A DNA stretch of 64,000 nt, taken from the NCBI GenBank assembly GCA_963819755.1, contig CAWFXB010000001.1, forward strand, positions 744,001 to 808,000. The letters run 5' to 3'. The notes beneath the pieces were generated by a model. The model was not told where the DNA came from. It did no database searches and saw only the letters and a list, made by a program, of their open reading frames with translations. Both the position numbers and the translations under genes were made by a program. Shown here in pieces: positions 49,478-60,267 of this stretch. Within the stretch, counting starts at the first letter, position 1. Every line of letters starts with the position of its first letter. Origin of the DNA: VRUE01 sp963819755. GTDB taxonomy: Bacteria > Actinomycetota > Thermoleophilia > Solirubrobacterales > 70-9.

Positions 49478-50080
49478 TCACTGCCGCCCGTCTGCGGGCA
49501 GCTCGACTTGCGCCAGCGGGGTGTAGTGCGCACCCCGCGGCTGGATTTGCGAACGGTAGAGCGTCAATCGGACGCCATAGAGCTTCTGGGAAAGACTTTT
49601 CGGCAGCGCTTTCGGAGGCTTGGAAACCAGCGCCGAGCGCCTCGAGCCGCGCTCCTCACGGCGCACCCTGGCTACGGTCACGTGCGGCCAGAACGGCCGC
49701 TTCTCCGGCTCGAACAGGCGGGCCGCGACCAGCTTTTCCTCCAGCGCTCGTTGCAAAGCGATCGTGCCGGGCGACTCGGCCGGCAGCGCGAAGAGGCGTG
49801 GGCGGCCGCGCTCCGGTCGCGGCACCGGATCGCCCAGCTCGATCGAGGGCGCTGACACCTTGCTCGCCTCGACGATCTCCGCCAGGCGAGGTATCTCCTT
49901 CTCCGGCAGGTAACCCAGAAAGGCCAGCGTGGCGTGGAGCGACTCGGGCTTGACCGGCCGCAGCGCGGGGTCGGCGAGCGCCTCACGCCCCCACTCGGCC
50001 AGCTCCGCTCGCGTGCGGTCGGGCAGATCGAGGGCGATGAACAACCTCGCCCGCGGGCTCTTCAACCTCTCCTTCGCCAT
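49478..50080 (-). CDS. thpR: RNA 2',3'-cyclic phosphodiesterase (2'-5' RNA ligase family)
   Basis: A 200-residue protein from ATG 50080. The two HxTx motifs of the 2H phosphoesterase fold are LHATLAFLG and PHVTVARVR, both complete. The family opens 2',3'-cyclic phosphates at RNA ends. It lies between cinA and recA, a common arrangement in this lineage, with 10 bases to recA. The C-terminal QPRGAHYTPLAQVEL is conserved. Confidence 0.88.
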   Translation of the reverse strand: MAKERLKSPRARLFIALDLPDRTRAELAEWGREALADPALRPVKPESLHATLAFLGYLPEKEIPRLAEIVEASKVSAPSIELGDPVPRPERGRPRLFALPAESPGTIALQRALEEKLVAARLFEPEKRPFWPHVTVARVRREERGSRRSALVSKPPKALPKSLSQKLYGVRLTLYRSQIQPRGAHYTPLAQVELPADGRQ

Positions 50081-50148
50081 GTCACCGACGCTACGCGGCC
50101 GGAACGCACGGAACAAGACACGATCGAAAAAAGTCTGTGACGCCTTCT

Positions 50149-51435
50149 CTACAGAGGTGGGTCAATGTCGCCGAGCAGGGTCCGCAGCAGGTGCATCGCG
50201 ACCAGGGCGGAGCGTTCGCGGATGTCCTCTCGGCCCCCCGGAATGACCGGGTCGCGCGCGATGGTGGTGCCGTCGGCAAGGCGGGCGTCGAAGCAGACGT
50301 AGCCGACCGGCTTCTCCTCGGTGCCGCCGTCGGGGCCGGCGATGCCGGTGATCGAGACGGCGACGTCGGCGTCGAAGCGCTCGAGCGCCCCCCGCGACAT
50401 CGCCTCCGCAACCTCGGGCGAGACGGCGCCGCGGTCCTCGATCAGGGCGGCATCGACTCCAAGCAGCTCAGCCTTCGCCTCGTTCGAGTAAGCGACGACC
50501 CCGCCGGCGAAATACGCGGATGCGCCCGGCAGGTTGGTGATCCGCGCCGCCAGCAGCCCGCCGGAGCAGGACTCGGCGAGGGCCAGCTTGCGGCCGCTCA
50601 GCAGGCTGGCAAGCTGCGAGTCGATCGTCTCGCCGTCGAGGCTGAACAGGTGGCGCGCGTGGCGGTCGACCAGCCCCGCCCGCACCGCCTCGGCAACCGG
50701 CGTCGCCTCGGCGCGGTAGCGGACGTCGATCTCGATCTCGCCGCGCCGCAGGCAGGTGGTGATCTCGACCTTGTCCAGCTCGGCCCCGTCGTCCTCGATC
50801 TCGCGCAGGCTCTTGGCGATCTCCGACTCGGGGATGCCGAACATCCGCAGCGTGTAGGAGAGCAACGGGGTGGCGCGGGCGAGGACCGCCTGGACCTGGG
50901 GCGACTCGACCGCTCGCGGCCACATCGGCTGCAGCTCGCGCGGCGGCCCCGGCAGGACGACCACCACACGCCCATCCACGGGCACCACCAGTCCCGGCGC
51001 GGTCCCGACCGGATCGAGCGGCAACGAGCCCTCGGGGATCATCGCCTGCTTGCGGTTCGCCTCCCGCACCGCCTCCTCGTCGAAGCGGAAGCGGCGCGCG
51101 AAGCCGCGCAGGATCTCGGCGATCTTCTCCTCCACCTCGTCGTCGAGCAGCAGCTCCACCCCGGCAAAGCGGGCAACGACCTCTGCCGTCAGGTCGTCGG
51201 CGGTGGGCCCGAGCCCGCCGGAGGTGACGATCAGGTCCATGCCCTCGCCGGCCATGAAGCGCAATGCCGCCTCGAGGTCCTCGGGACGGTCCCCGACCAC
51301 GGTGATATGGGCGACGTCGACCCCGAGCTCGGCCAGCTGCTCGGAGACCCAGGGTCCGTTGCGGTCGGCGATCCGCCCGGTCAGAACCTCGGTTCCCGTG
51401 ACGACTATCCCCGCTCTTACCGGAGCTGCCGTCAT
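50149..51435 (-). CDS. cinA: Competence/damage-inducible protein CinA (NMN amidohydrolase type)
   Basis: A 428-residue two-domain protein. The N-terminal COG1058 MoCF-like domain (GTEVLTGRIADRNG, SGGLGPTADDLT) and the C-terminal NMN amidohydrolase domain (ALAESCSGGLLAARITN, SITGIAGPDGGTEEKPVG) are both present. It acts in pyridine nucleotide recycling. ATG 51435 overlaps the stop of the RodZ-like gene (ATGA). Confidence 0.92.
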   Translation of the reverse strand: MTAAPVRAGIVVTGTEVLTGRIADRNGPWVSEQLAELGVDVAHITVVGDRPEDLEAALRFMAGEGMDLIVTSGGLGPTADDLTAEVVARFAGVELLLDDEVEEKIAEILRGFARRFRFDEEAVREANRKQAMIPEGSLPLDPVGTAPGLVVPVDGRVVVVLPGPPRELQPMWPRAVESPQVQAVLARATPLLSYTLRMFGIPESEIAKSLREIEDDGAELDKVEITTCLRRGEIEIDVRYRAEATPVAEAVRAGLVDRHARHLFSLDGETIDSQLASLLSGRKLALAESCSGGLLAARITNLPGASAYFAGGVVAYSNEAKAELLGVDAALIEDRGAVSPEVAEAMSRGALERFDADVAVSITGIAGPDGGTEEKPVGYVCFDARLADGTTIARDPVIPGGREDIRERSALVAMHLLRTLLGDIDPPL

Positions 51436-52187
51436 TCGCAGCTCGGCCTTTCGCCTTCTTTCAAAGCGATCAGCTCTCCGCCCGGATCGACCCGGTATCC
51501 CACCGGGCTGGAGCTGGCCGGGACGTGGGCCCGCCTGCCGTCGACGAACATCGCCACCGAGCCATTGCCCAGGGCGACTTCGAAGCCGTTGGAGCGGAAC
51601 GGACCGGCTTCGGCGCCTTCTTCGAGGATCTGGCCGTCGACCAGCGGTTCTTCCTTCGCGTCGAGCAGACAGACCCAGACTTCAGCCGTCGCCGTCAGGC
51701 GCACCGCGACACCTGGCTTGCTCGTCGCCGCAGGCGCCTTTGCGTGCTTCTTTCGCAGCTTCTTCCCGTCGCTCGCCGTCGTAGAGGAAGACGAGCTGCC
51801 GCCCCCTCCGGCCAGCGCAATGCCAACCACGACAGCAACGAGGACGAGACAAACCGCCACGATGACGAGGCGACTGGAGACCAGAGGCCGGCGCCCTCGC
51901 CTTGCGGTCGGCACCGGCTCGACCCGCTTCGGCGCCCGCTCTCCCCCCGGCGGGCCCGTTGCGCGGCGGTAGTCGTCGGCGAGGCGCTCGCCGTCGAGGC
52001 CCAGATAGGAGGCATAGGTGCGGATGAAACCACGCGTGTAGGCGCCGCCGGGGAGGGCGTCCCACTCCTCGTTCTCCATCGCCTGCAGGTAGCGGACACG
52101 GATCTTGATCTCTGCCTCGACCTCGGAGAGGTCGGCTTTGCGGCGATTTCGCGCCTCGCGAAGGGTGGGGCCGATGCCGGTGTCCAT
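51432..52187 (-). CDS. RodZ-like helix-turn-helix membrane protein
   Basis: A 251-residue protein. The N-terminal HTH_25-type domain (TLREARNRRKADLSEVEAEIKIRVRYLQ) is followed by a basic linker, one membrane helix (about 105-127) and an extracytoplasmic DUF4115-like domain (AVRLTATAEVWVCLLD, ILEEGAEAGPF). This is the RodZ architecture of cell-shape proteins. Its place after ftsK and before cinA is common in actinobacteria. Confidence 0.82.
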   Translation of the reverse strand: MDTGIGPTLREARNRRKADLSEVEAEIKIRVRYLQAMENEEWDALPGGAYTRGFIRTYASYLGLDGERLADDYRRATGPPGGERAPKRVEPVPTARRGRRPLVSSRLVIVAVCLVLVAVVVGIALAGGGGSSSSSTTASDGKKLRKKHAKAPAATSKPGVAVRLTATAEVWVCLLDAKEEPLVDGQILEEGAEAGPFRSNGFEVALGNGSVAMFVDGRRAHVPASSSPVGYRVDPGGELIALKEGERPSCE

Positions 52188-52232
52188 CCACCCATTGTGT
52201 CCGCTACGCCGTCTGGACGCGAAAGATGGCTG

Positions 52233-54428
<2,196 letters not shown>

Positions 54429-54468
54429 GCGACCCGCTTCGACGGCGGTCGCGGCTCCCCTGCTCGAA

Positions 54469-54876
54469 TCAGGTATTGGTCGCGATCAGCGCCGCCACGA
54501 ATGCGGCCATGCCCCCGGTTAGCGAGACCCACAGGGCAGTGGTCAAGCGTTCCATGCCAGCGAAGCGGGCGTTCATATCGGACCGCAGTTCGACCACCTC
54601 AGCATGAGCATCGGCGCGCACTTCCCTTATCTCCGCTCGCACGCCCTTGAATCCCGCCTGCACCTCGTCTCGCACGTCTTTGACCTCAGACCTGACGCCA
54701 TTGATCTCCAACCGGACGTCTTTGATCTCTGATTTGAGGTCGTCCCTGACACCGCCGATCTCCGACCTGACCTCCTTGATCTCGGACCTTACGTTCTTGA
54801 ACTCAGCCCGAACTTCCCTGAATCCCTCTCGCATCTCTGCTTGGAGTTCATCGATCTTTTGGTCGAGATCAGCCAT
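54469..54876 (-). CDS. Coiled-coil protein with C-terminal membrane helix, heptad-repeat DNA
   Basis: A 135-residue protein from ATG 54876, with AGGAG just upstream. Residues about 8-110 are an almost unbroken series of seven-residue units such as VRSEIKE, VRSEIGG, VRDDLKS and VRSEVKD, encoded by near-repeats of 21 bases. A C-terminal helix (LWVSLTGGMAAFVAALIA) anchors it in the membrane. Similar tail-anchored coiled-coil proteins occur in many genomes without known function. Reading as a repeat array at DNA level is explained by the heptads. Confidence 0.65.
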   Translation of the reverse strand: MADLDQKIDELQAEMREGFREVRAEFKNVRSEIKEVRSEIGGVRDDLKSEIKDVRLEINGVRSEVKDVRDEVQAGFKGVRAEIREVRADAHAEVVELRSDMNARFAGMERLTTALWVSLTGGMAAFVAALIATNT

Positions 54877-54958
54877 ACGGTCTCCTGTCCTGGCGAGTTC
54901 TATTGTCTGCATAATGCCAGGCTAGGCGGCGACAACGCGCGTATGATGCGCTGAAGGC

Positions 54959-54994
54959 AAAATGTTTCGCACGGGTTCGGCTCGAAACGTGCGA
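54959..54994 (-). terminator. Terminator-like hairpin after the lytic-protein gene
   Basis: On the minus strand TCGCACG (54994-54988) pairs with CGTGCGA (54973-54967), followed by AACATTTT (54966-54959). It lies just past the stop at 55007. The T-run is short, so the call is moderate. Confidence 0.5.
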
Positions 54995-55006
54995 TCAGGG
55001 GGATGC

Positions 55007-55990
55007 TCAGCCGGCGCAGACCCAGGCGCTGCCGCCCGAGTCGGCCCAGATTTCGGCGGCGATGCGGTCCTGTTCGGCCTTCGGTGCGTCCTGCGGGGCA
55101 CCCTGGCCACCGTAGAGATCCCAAGTCGAGGGCAGGATCTGATACGCGCCGCCGGCGCCGCTGCTGGGGTTCACCGCGCCGTAGTTGCCGCCGGACTCGC
55201 ACATCACGATGTAGGTCGGGATCGAGAAGGGGCCGCCGAGCCAGCGCCCGACGGTTTCTTCCGCCGCTTCGCGGCTCGCGGCTTCCGCCGCTTCGATTTC
55301 ACCCACCCACTGGCCGATTCGCGACTTGAGCTCTTCCAGCGAGGACGAGCGTTCCGCCGACAGCGAGTCGAGCCGCGCCGCCGCCTCCTGCGCACGACTG
55401 CGCACCGAGGCAATTTCGGCGCGGGCCGCGGCGAGGCGCTCGTTGTAGGCATCCACCCGGGCCTTCAAAGCCGCGACCAGGTCCAGCTCGTGGCGCACGC
55501 TGTTGCGCACCTGCTCGACCCGGGCGGCGAGCTCGGTGTCGGAGTCCTCGATCCGCTGCAGGTATTCGGTGCGGACCTCGAGTTCGCTGATGTCACCCGA
55601 GCCGAGCACGATGCTCGCCGTGCTCGGCGAGCCGCTCATGTAGATCGCGACGAGGCGGTTTGCCAGCGCATGCCGCGCGCGCTGTAGACGCGCCCGCTCG
55701 GCCTCCAGGCGCCGCTGGGAGCGCTCGACCTTGGCAGCAAGGCGCGCGGCCCGTTCGCGGCCGTGAGCCAGCAGGTCGGTGAGATGGCGCTCACGCGACG
55801 CGGCGGCCGTGGCTTCGGCTTCGGTTGCGGCGAGGCGTTCCTGGGTATCGCGGATCGCCGCCCCCAGCGAGGCGGCTTCTTCGCGCGCCCCACCGACCTT
55901 GTCGCGCAGGGCGCCGACGTCCGCTGCGCGGGCGGTGGCGACCGTGAGCAGGGCTAAGGCAAGGAAAACGACTGCGGGGGATCTACGCAT
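55007..55990 (-). CDS. Secreted coiled-coil protein with lytic transglycosylase-like C-terminal domain
   Basis: A 327-residue exported protein. The signal peptide is MRRSPAVVFLALALLTVATARA. Residues about 24-240 form a long coiled coil of the RipA/CwlO (PcsB) type. The C-terminal domain (TYIVMCESGGNYGAVNPSSGAGGAYQI) is the resuscitation-promoting-factor/transglycosylase-like domain with the catalytic-type Glu in CESGG and a YQILPSTW strand. It probably acts on peptidoglycan during growth or division. A terminator-like hairpin follows it. Confidence 0.82.
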   Translation of the reverse strand: MRRSPAVVFLALALLTVATARAADVGALRDKVGGAREEAASLGAAIRDTQERLAATEAEATAAASRERHLTDLLAHGRERAARLAAKVERSQRRLEAERARLQRARHALANRLVAIYMSGSPSTASIVLGSGDISELEVRTEYLQRIEDSDTELAARVEQVRNSVRHELDLVAALKARVDAYNERLAAARAEIASVRSRAQEAAARLDSLSAERSSSLEELKSRIGQWVGEIEAAEAASREAAEETVGRWLGGPFSIPTYIVMCESGGNYGAVNPSSGAGGAYQILPSTWDLYGGQGAPQDAPKAEQDRIAAEIWADSGGSAWVCAG

Positions 55991-55999
55991 GAGTCCACC

Positions 56000-56152
56000 T
56001 CAGCCCTCGGGAACGTCCCGGTTGGCGAGGTAGATCGCGATGCCGATCGCGGCGATCCCAAGGCCGGCGCCGATGCGGATCTCCCGCCGGTAGCGGCGGC
56101 GCAGGTAGGCGACGGTGAAGCGCAACGCCGCTTTGCCGAGCTTGTCGTACAT
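56000..56152 (-). CDS. Small single-helix membrane protein downstream of argG
   Basis: A 50-residue protein from ATG 56152, whose first base is the last base of the argG stop (TGATG), so translation is coupled. A basic first half (MYDKLGKAALRFTVAYLRRRYRR) precedes one hydrophobic helix (IGAGLGIAAIGIAIYLA) and a short tail. No family recognised. The tight coupling is the main support. Confidence 0.5.
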   Translation of the reverse strand: MYDKLGKAALRFTVAYLRRRYRREIRIGAGLGIAAIGIAIYLANRDVPEG

Positions 56153-57432
56153 CAGTCTTCCTCCCCAGTCTCGTTGCGCTGCCGGATCCGGTGCGCCATC
56201 CGCGACTGCAGCGACCAGAGCTCGATGAAGCCGGGTGAGGCAGTCTGCGAGAAGAGACCGCCCGACTCGGCGAAGGAGGCCAGGTCCGCGTCGTAGACCG
56301 CGTTCGGCGAGGAGCGGGTGACGACTCGCACGCCGCCTTTGTAGAGCTTGAGGCCGATCGTCCCGCTCACCTGAGCGTTGACCGCTTCCATGTAGGCGTC
56401 GAGGTCGGTGCGCAGCGGCTCCCACCAGAGCCCGGCGTAGACCAGGTACCCCCACTTCTGATCCAGCCCCGGCTTGAACTGGTTCTGGTGGATCGTGCCG
56501 ACCAGCTTCTCCAGCTCCTGGTGGGCGGGCAGCAGGATCGCCGCCGCGGGCACCTCGTAGATGTCGCGCACCTTGAGCCCGACGATGCGGTCCTCGATGT
56601 GGTCGACGATCCCGACCCCGTGGCGGCAGCCGATCTCGGCGGTGCGTTCGAGCAGATCGACCAGACCGAGCCGCTCGCCGTTGAGGGCAACCGGGACGCC
56701 GGCCTCAAACTCGACCGTCACGGTCTCGGCCTCGTCGGGGGCAAGCTCGGGCCGGGTGACCAGCTGGAAGACGTCGTCCTCGGGCGCGTGCTCGAGGTCC
56801 TCGATCCAGCGCCCCTCCGAGGAACGGCCCCAGAGGTTGTCGTCGATCGAGTAGGGAGCTGCCTCGGTGCCGCCCTTGACCGGGATGCCGTGCTCGCGGG
56901 CGTAGGCGATCTCCTCCTCGCGACCCATCTGCCAGGAGCGCACCGGCGCGATCGTTTTCAGCTCCGGGGCCAGGGTGGCGACGGTCGCCTCGATCCGCAC
57001 CTGGTCGTTGCCCTTGCCAGTGCAGCCGTGGGCGATCGTGTCGCAGCCGCTGCGCCGCGCGTACTCGACCGCCAGCTCGGCGATCAGCGGCCGGCCCAGC
57101 GCGGTGAACAGCGGGTAGCCGCCGCCGTAGAGCGCGTTTGCCTTGATCGCCGGGGCGACGAAGCCCTCGGCGAAGCGCTCGCGGGCGTCGACCACATGAC
57201 ACTCGAGCGCGCCGAGCCGCTTCGCCTTCTCTTCGATCACGGCGTAGTCCTCGCCGGGCTGGCCGAGGTTGACCGTGAGGCAGACGACCTCCGCCCCGTA
57301 GCGATCCTGGATCCATTTCAGCATCACGCTGGTGTCGAGGCCGCCGGAGTAGAGCAGCAGCACTCGCCGAACCTCGGCAGGGTCGGCCTCATAGCCCGCG
57401 GTGCGGACCCCCTCGGGTGGCAGATCGGTCAT
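56152..57432 (-). CDS. argG: Argininosuccinate synthase
   Basis: A 426-residue enzyme joining citrulline and aspartate in arginine synthesis. The ATP PP-loop is LLYSGGLDTSVML, and HGCTGKGNDQVR, APVRSWQMGREEE and YSIDDNLWGRS are conserved substrate-binding blocks. ATG 57432 gives a 20-residue extension before the core, overlapping the upstream small gene (ATGA). argF is not in the window, so the cluster is argC-J-B-D-(two small genes)-G. Confidence 0.94.
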   Translation of the reverse strand: MTDLPPEGVRTAGYEADPAEVRRVLLLYSGGLDTSVMLKWIQDRYGAEVVCLTVNLGQPGEDYAVIEEKAKRLGALECHVVDARERFAEGFVAPAIKANALYGGGYPLFTALGRPLIAELAVEYARRSGCDTIAHGCTGKGNDQVRIEATVATLAPELKTIAPVRSWQMGREEEIAYAREHGIPVKGGTEAAPYSIDDNLWGRSSEGRWIEDLEHAPEDDVFQLVTRPELAPDEAETVTVEFEAGVPVALNGERLGLVDLLERTAEIGCRHGVGIVDHIEDRIVGLKVRDIYEVPAAAILLPAHQELEKLVGTIHQNQFKPGLDQKWGYLVYAGLWWEPLRTDLDAYMEAVNAQVSGTIGLKLYKGGVRVVTRSSPNAVYDADLASFAESGGLFSQTASPGFIELWSLQSRMAHRIRQRNETGEED

Positions 57433-57770
57433 TCGGCGGGAATCCCGCCGCTGCCGTTTTCTTCTTCTTCAGGAGTGGTCGTCGGCGGCGCGGTGGTGGT
57501 CGTTTCGGTCGTTTCAGTCGTCGTCGGTTCGGTGGTCGAGCCGGTGGTCGTCTCGGTCGTCGGAGTCGTAGTCGTTTCGGAGGTCGTCGGCAAGGTGGTG
57601 ACCGCCGAGGTAGAGCTGCTGCTTCCGTTGTCGGAGGCGATCACGACGATCGCGACGACGAGGCCGGCGATCACCGCGATCAAACCGGCGATCAGCAGTC
57701 GCATGTTGCCGCGGGGCCTGTGGCCGGGGTCGCCGGGCTGGCCCATGATCCGGGTCGGGTCGTCGTGCAT
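57429..57770 (-). CDS. Small membrane-anchored Thr-rich protein
   Basis: A 113-residue protein. A short N-terminus with MGQPGDPGHRPRG leads to one helix (RLLIAGLIAVIAGLVVAIVVI), and the rest is a Ser/Thr-rich, mucin-like exterior stretch (many TTT, TET and TTE units) ending in EEENGSGGIPAE. Low complexity points to a stalk or flexible linker. No function recognised. It overlaps argG and follows the 151-residue gene. Confidence 0.55.
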   Translation of the reverse strand: MHDDPTRIMGQPGDPGHRPRGNMRLLIAGLIAVIAGLVVAIVVIASDNGSSSSTSAVTTLPTTSETTTTPTTETTTGSTTEPTTTETTETTTTAPPTTTPEEEENGSGGIPAE

Positions 57771-57776
57771 CTCGAT

Positions 57777-58232
57777 CTACTCCTCGGGCCCGAGGATTGC
57801 GTCGAGGATCTCACTCGTGTCCTCGATGTCGAAGCCGCTGCGCAGTCGCGCTTCGATCTCCTTGCGGTCGGCGCCGGAGACCGCCATCTGGGTCGCCAGC
57901 AGTCGCGCCCCGGCGGACCCGGAGCGCCGTGGGGCCAAAGGTTCGACCTCGTCATCGTCCACCGGGCTCTCGACCGGTTTCAAATGGCCGCCGCGGCGCT
58001 CGTCGGAGCTGGGCGGGTCGAGCTCGTCGGCAAGCTCGCGCAGGCGCTCGGCGACGATCCGGTCGGCGCGGTCGCGGGCCTCGTCGAGATGCTGCTGGGC
58101 CTGCCGCTCGGCGCCGTCGATGACGCTCGCGGCAGCCTGCTCGGCGGCATCGACGATCGTCGCCAGGCGCTGCGCTGCATCGGCAGCCGAGGCGGGCGGT
58201 CGCCCCTTTGGCGGGAACTTTTCGGCGCTCAT
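57777..58232 (-). CDS. Charged helical protein, unknown function, in the arg cluster
   Basis: A 151-residue soluble protein. Residues about 15-70 are a probable coiled coil (AAQRLATIVDAAEQAAAS, HLDEARDRADRIVAERLREL), somewhat like DivIVA or ATP synthase b helices. The C-terminal part (DRKEIEARLRSGFDIEDTSEILDAI) is also helical. Start ATG 58232 overlaps the argD stop. Found between argD and the Thr-rich gene; a role in arginine synthesis is not indicated. Confidence 0.55.
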   Translation of the reverse strand: MSAEKFPPKGRPPASAADAAQRLATIVDAAEQAAASVIDGAERQAQQHLDEARDRADRIVAERLRELADELDPPSSDERRGGHLKPVESPVDDDEVEPLAPRRSGSAGARLLATQMAVSGADRKEIEARLRSGFDIEDTSEILDAILGPEE

Positions 58233-59419
58233 CCTGTCGCGTAGCTTAGGAGCGAATCGCCGATCAGCGCAACGGCCCGCTCGACCTGGGCCGAATCGAC
58301 CGTCAGGGGCGGCAGCAGCCGCAGCGTGCCGGGCTCGGGCACGTTGACGATCAGGCCGCGCTCCAGCAGCTCGGCGACGACCGCGGGGGCGTCGATCCCG
58401 CTCGCCAGGCCGACTCCCAGCATCAGGCCGCGCCCGCGGACCTCCTCGACTCCGTCAAATGCCAGAAGGCTCTCCCGCAATCCAGCGCCGAGCTCGCGCA
58501 CGCGACGCAGCAGCGCCGGCTCGTCGACCACGTCGAGCACGGCAAGCGCCGCCGCCGAGACCACGGCGCCGCCGGCGAAGGTCGAGCCGTGGTCGCCAGC
58601 CTCCAGCACCTCGCCGAGCTGCTCGCTCGTCACGCAGGCGCCGACGGGAAGGCCGCCGCCGAGCGCCTTGGCGCTGGTCAGCAGGTCGGGCCGCACCGGC
58701 GTTTGCTCATACGCCCAGAGCGAGCCGGTCCGTCCCATCCCGGTCTGGATCTCGTCGAGGATCAAGAGGGCGCCGACCTCGTCGCAGGCCTGTCGCGCCG
58801 CCAGCAGCGTCTCGTCGCTGAGTGGATAGACGCCCGACTCGCCCTGGATCGCCTCGATCATCACCGCGGCGGTGCTCTCGCCGACCGCGTCGCGCAGGGC
58901 GCCGGCATCGTCGAAGGGAACCGAGCGGAAGCCGGGCAGCATCGGCCCCAGCGCCGGGTTCTCCGCCAGTGTCGGCGTCGCCGAGAGCGCCCCGTAGGTG
59001 CGGCCGTGGAAATCGCGCTCGAAGCTGACGATCTCCGGGGCCTCGACTCCGCGGCCATGGGCGTGCTTGCGAGCGACCTTGATCGCGCACTCGTTGGCCT
59101 CGGTTCCGGAGTTGCTCAGGAAGACCCTCCCCCCCAGGCTCGACCGCGAGAGCCGCTCGGCAAGCCGCACCATCGGCTCGGTGTAGAAGAGGTTGGAGAC
59201 GTGCATCAGCTCGCCGGCCTGCTCGCGGACGGCCTCGACCACGGCCGGATGGCAGTGGCCAATCGAACAGACCGAGATCCCGGCGAGGAAGTCGAGGTAT
59301 TCCTTGCCCTCCGAGTCCCAGAGCAGCGCCCCCTCTCCGCGCACGAACTCGACCGGCGCGCGGCGGTAGGTCTGCATCAGGTAGCGCTGCTCGAGCGCCT
59401 GCAGCTCCTCCAGCTTCAC
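58229..59419 (-). CDS. argD: Acetylornithine aminotransferase
   Basis: A 396-residue PLP enzyme converting N-acetylglutamate semialdehyde to N-acetylornithine. GTG 59419 overlaps the argB stop (GTGA) and gives MKLEELQALEQRYLM. FLSNSGTEANECAIK, ILDEIQTGMGRTG and the PLP lysine in LLTSAKALGGGLPVGA are present. A much longer frame upstream overlaps argB and is not coding. Confidence 0.93.
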   Translation of the reverse strand: MKLEELQALEQRYLMQTYRRAPVEFVRGEGALLWDSEGKEYLDFLAGISVCSIGHCHPAVVEAVREQAGELMHVSNLFYTEPMVRLAERLSRSSLGGRVFLSNSGTEANECAIKVARKHAHGRGVEAPEIVSFERDFHGRTYGALSATPTLAENPALGPMLPGFRSVPFDDAGALRDAVGESTAAVMIEAIQGESGVYPLSDETLLAARQACDEVGALLILDEIQTGMGRTGSLWAYEQTPVRPDLLTSAKALGGGLPVGACVTSEQLGEVLEAGDHGSTFAGGAVVSAAALAVLDVVDEPALLRRVRELGAGLRESLLAFDGVEEVRGRGLMLGVGLASGIDAPAVVAELLERGLIVNVPEPGTLRLLPPLTVDSAQVERAVALIGDSLLSYATG

Positions 59420-60255
59420 GAGGTCACCATCGTGCCGATGCCGGCGTCGGTGAAGAGCTCCAACAGCAGGCTGTGCGGCTGGCGGCCGTCGATGATGTGG
59501 GCCGACTGGGCGCCACCGCGGATCGCGTCGACGCAGGCGCCCAGCTTCGGGCGCATGCCCCCGCCGATCGCCGGCAGACGCTCCTCGACCTCCTCGACGG
59601 TGGCGCGGGAGATCAGCGAGCTCTCGTCGGCGGCGTCGGCGAGCCAACCCTCGACGTCGGTGAGGAAGATCGCCTTGTGGGCGCCGAGGGCCGCGGCGAT
59701 CTTGCCCGCGGCCTCGTCGGCATTGACGTTGTAGGACTGCCCGCCGCGGTCGGAAGCCGAGGAGGCGACCACCGGGATGTAGTCCTCGGCAATGTGGTTG
59801 AGGACGTCGATGTCGACCTTCTCTATCGAGCCGACGAAGCCGACCTGCTCAGCGTTGGCCACCGGGGCGACCTCAAACAGCGTGCCGTCCTGGCCGGAGA
59901 GCCCGACCGCCGGCTGCCCATGCCGGTTGAGCCGCTGCACGATGTCGGAATTGAGCTTGCCGAGCAGGACCATGCGGGCGACCTCGACCGTCTCGGCGTC
60001 GGAGACGCGCAGGCCTTCGTGAAAGCGGACCTCGAGCCCAAGGCGCTCCATGTATTCGGTGATCTCAGGGCCGCCGCCATGGACGATGACCGGGTTGAGG
60101 CCGACGTACTTGAGCAGGACGACGTCGGTGGCGAAGGCCTCGCGCAGGGCGTCATCGCGCATCGCCGAGCCGCCGTACTTGATCACGACGGTGCGGCCGT
60201 GGAACTCCCTGATGTAGGGAAGCGCCTCAAGCAGGGTGTCGACATTGCTGCTCAT
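59416..60255 (-). CDS. argB: Acetylglutamate kinase
   Basis: A 279-residue amino acid kinase that phosphorylates N-acetylglutamate. VIKYGGSAM, VHGGGPEIT and GMRPKLGACVDAI are the conserved nucleotide- and substrate-binding blocks. No clear N-terminal extension for arginine feedback is present, although the first 14 residues may contribute. It starts 12 bases after argJ. Confidence 0.93.
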   Translation of the reverse strand: MSSNVDTLLEALPYIREFHGRTVVIKYGGSAMRDDALREAFATDVVLLKYVGLNPVIVHGGGPEITEYMERLGLEVRFHEGLRVSDAETVEVARMVLLGKLNSDIVQRLNRHGQPAVGLSGQDGTLFEVAPVANAEQVGFVGSIEKVDIDVLNHIAEDYIPVVASSASDRGGQSYNVNADEAAGKIAAALGAHKAIFLTDVEGWLADAADESSLISRATVEEVEERLPAIGGGMRPKLGACVDAIRGGAQSAHIIDGRQPHSLLLELFTDAGIGTMVTS

Positions 60256-60267
60256 CCGTCCGTCTCC

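Noticed and set aside
50137..51972. Long plus-strand frame opposite cinA and the RodZ-like gene
   Set aside because: Composition is Gly/Arg/Asp-rich antisense shadow, with no recognisable domain.
54600..54870. 21-base near-repeats that might be a CRISPR or DNA repeat
   Set aside because: Period seven residues in frame, explained by a coiled coil; no unique spacers.
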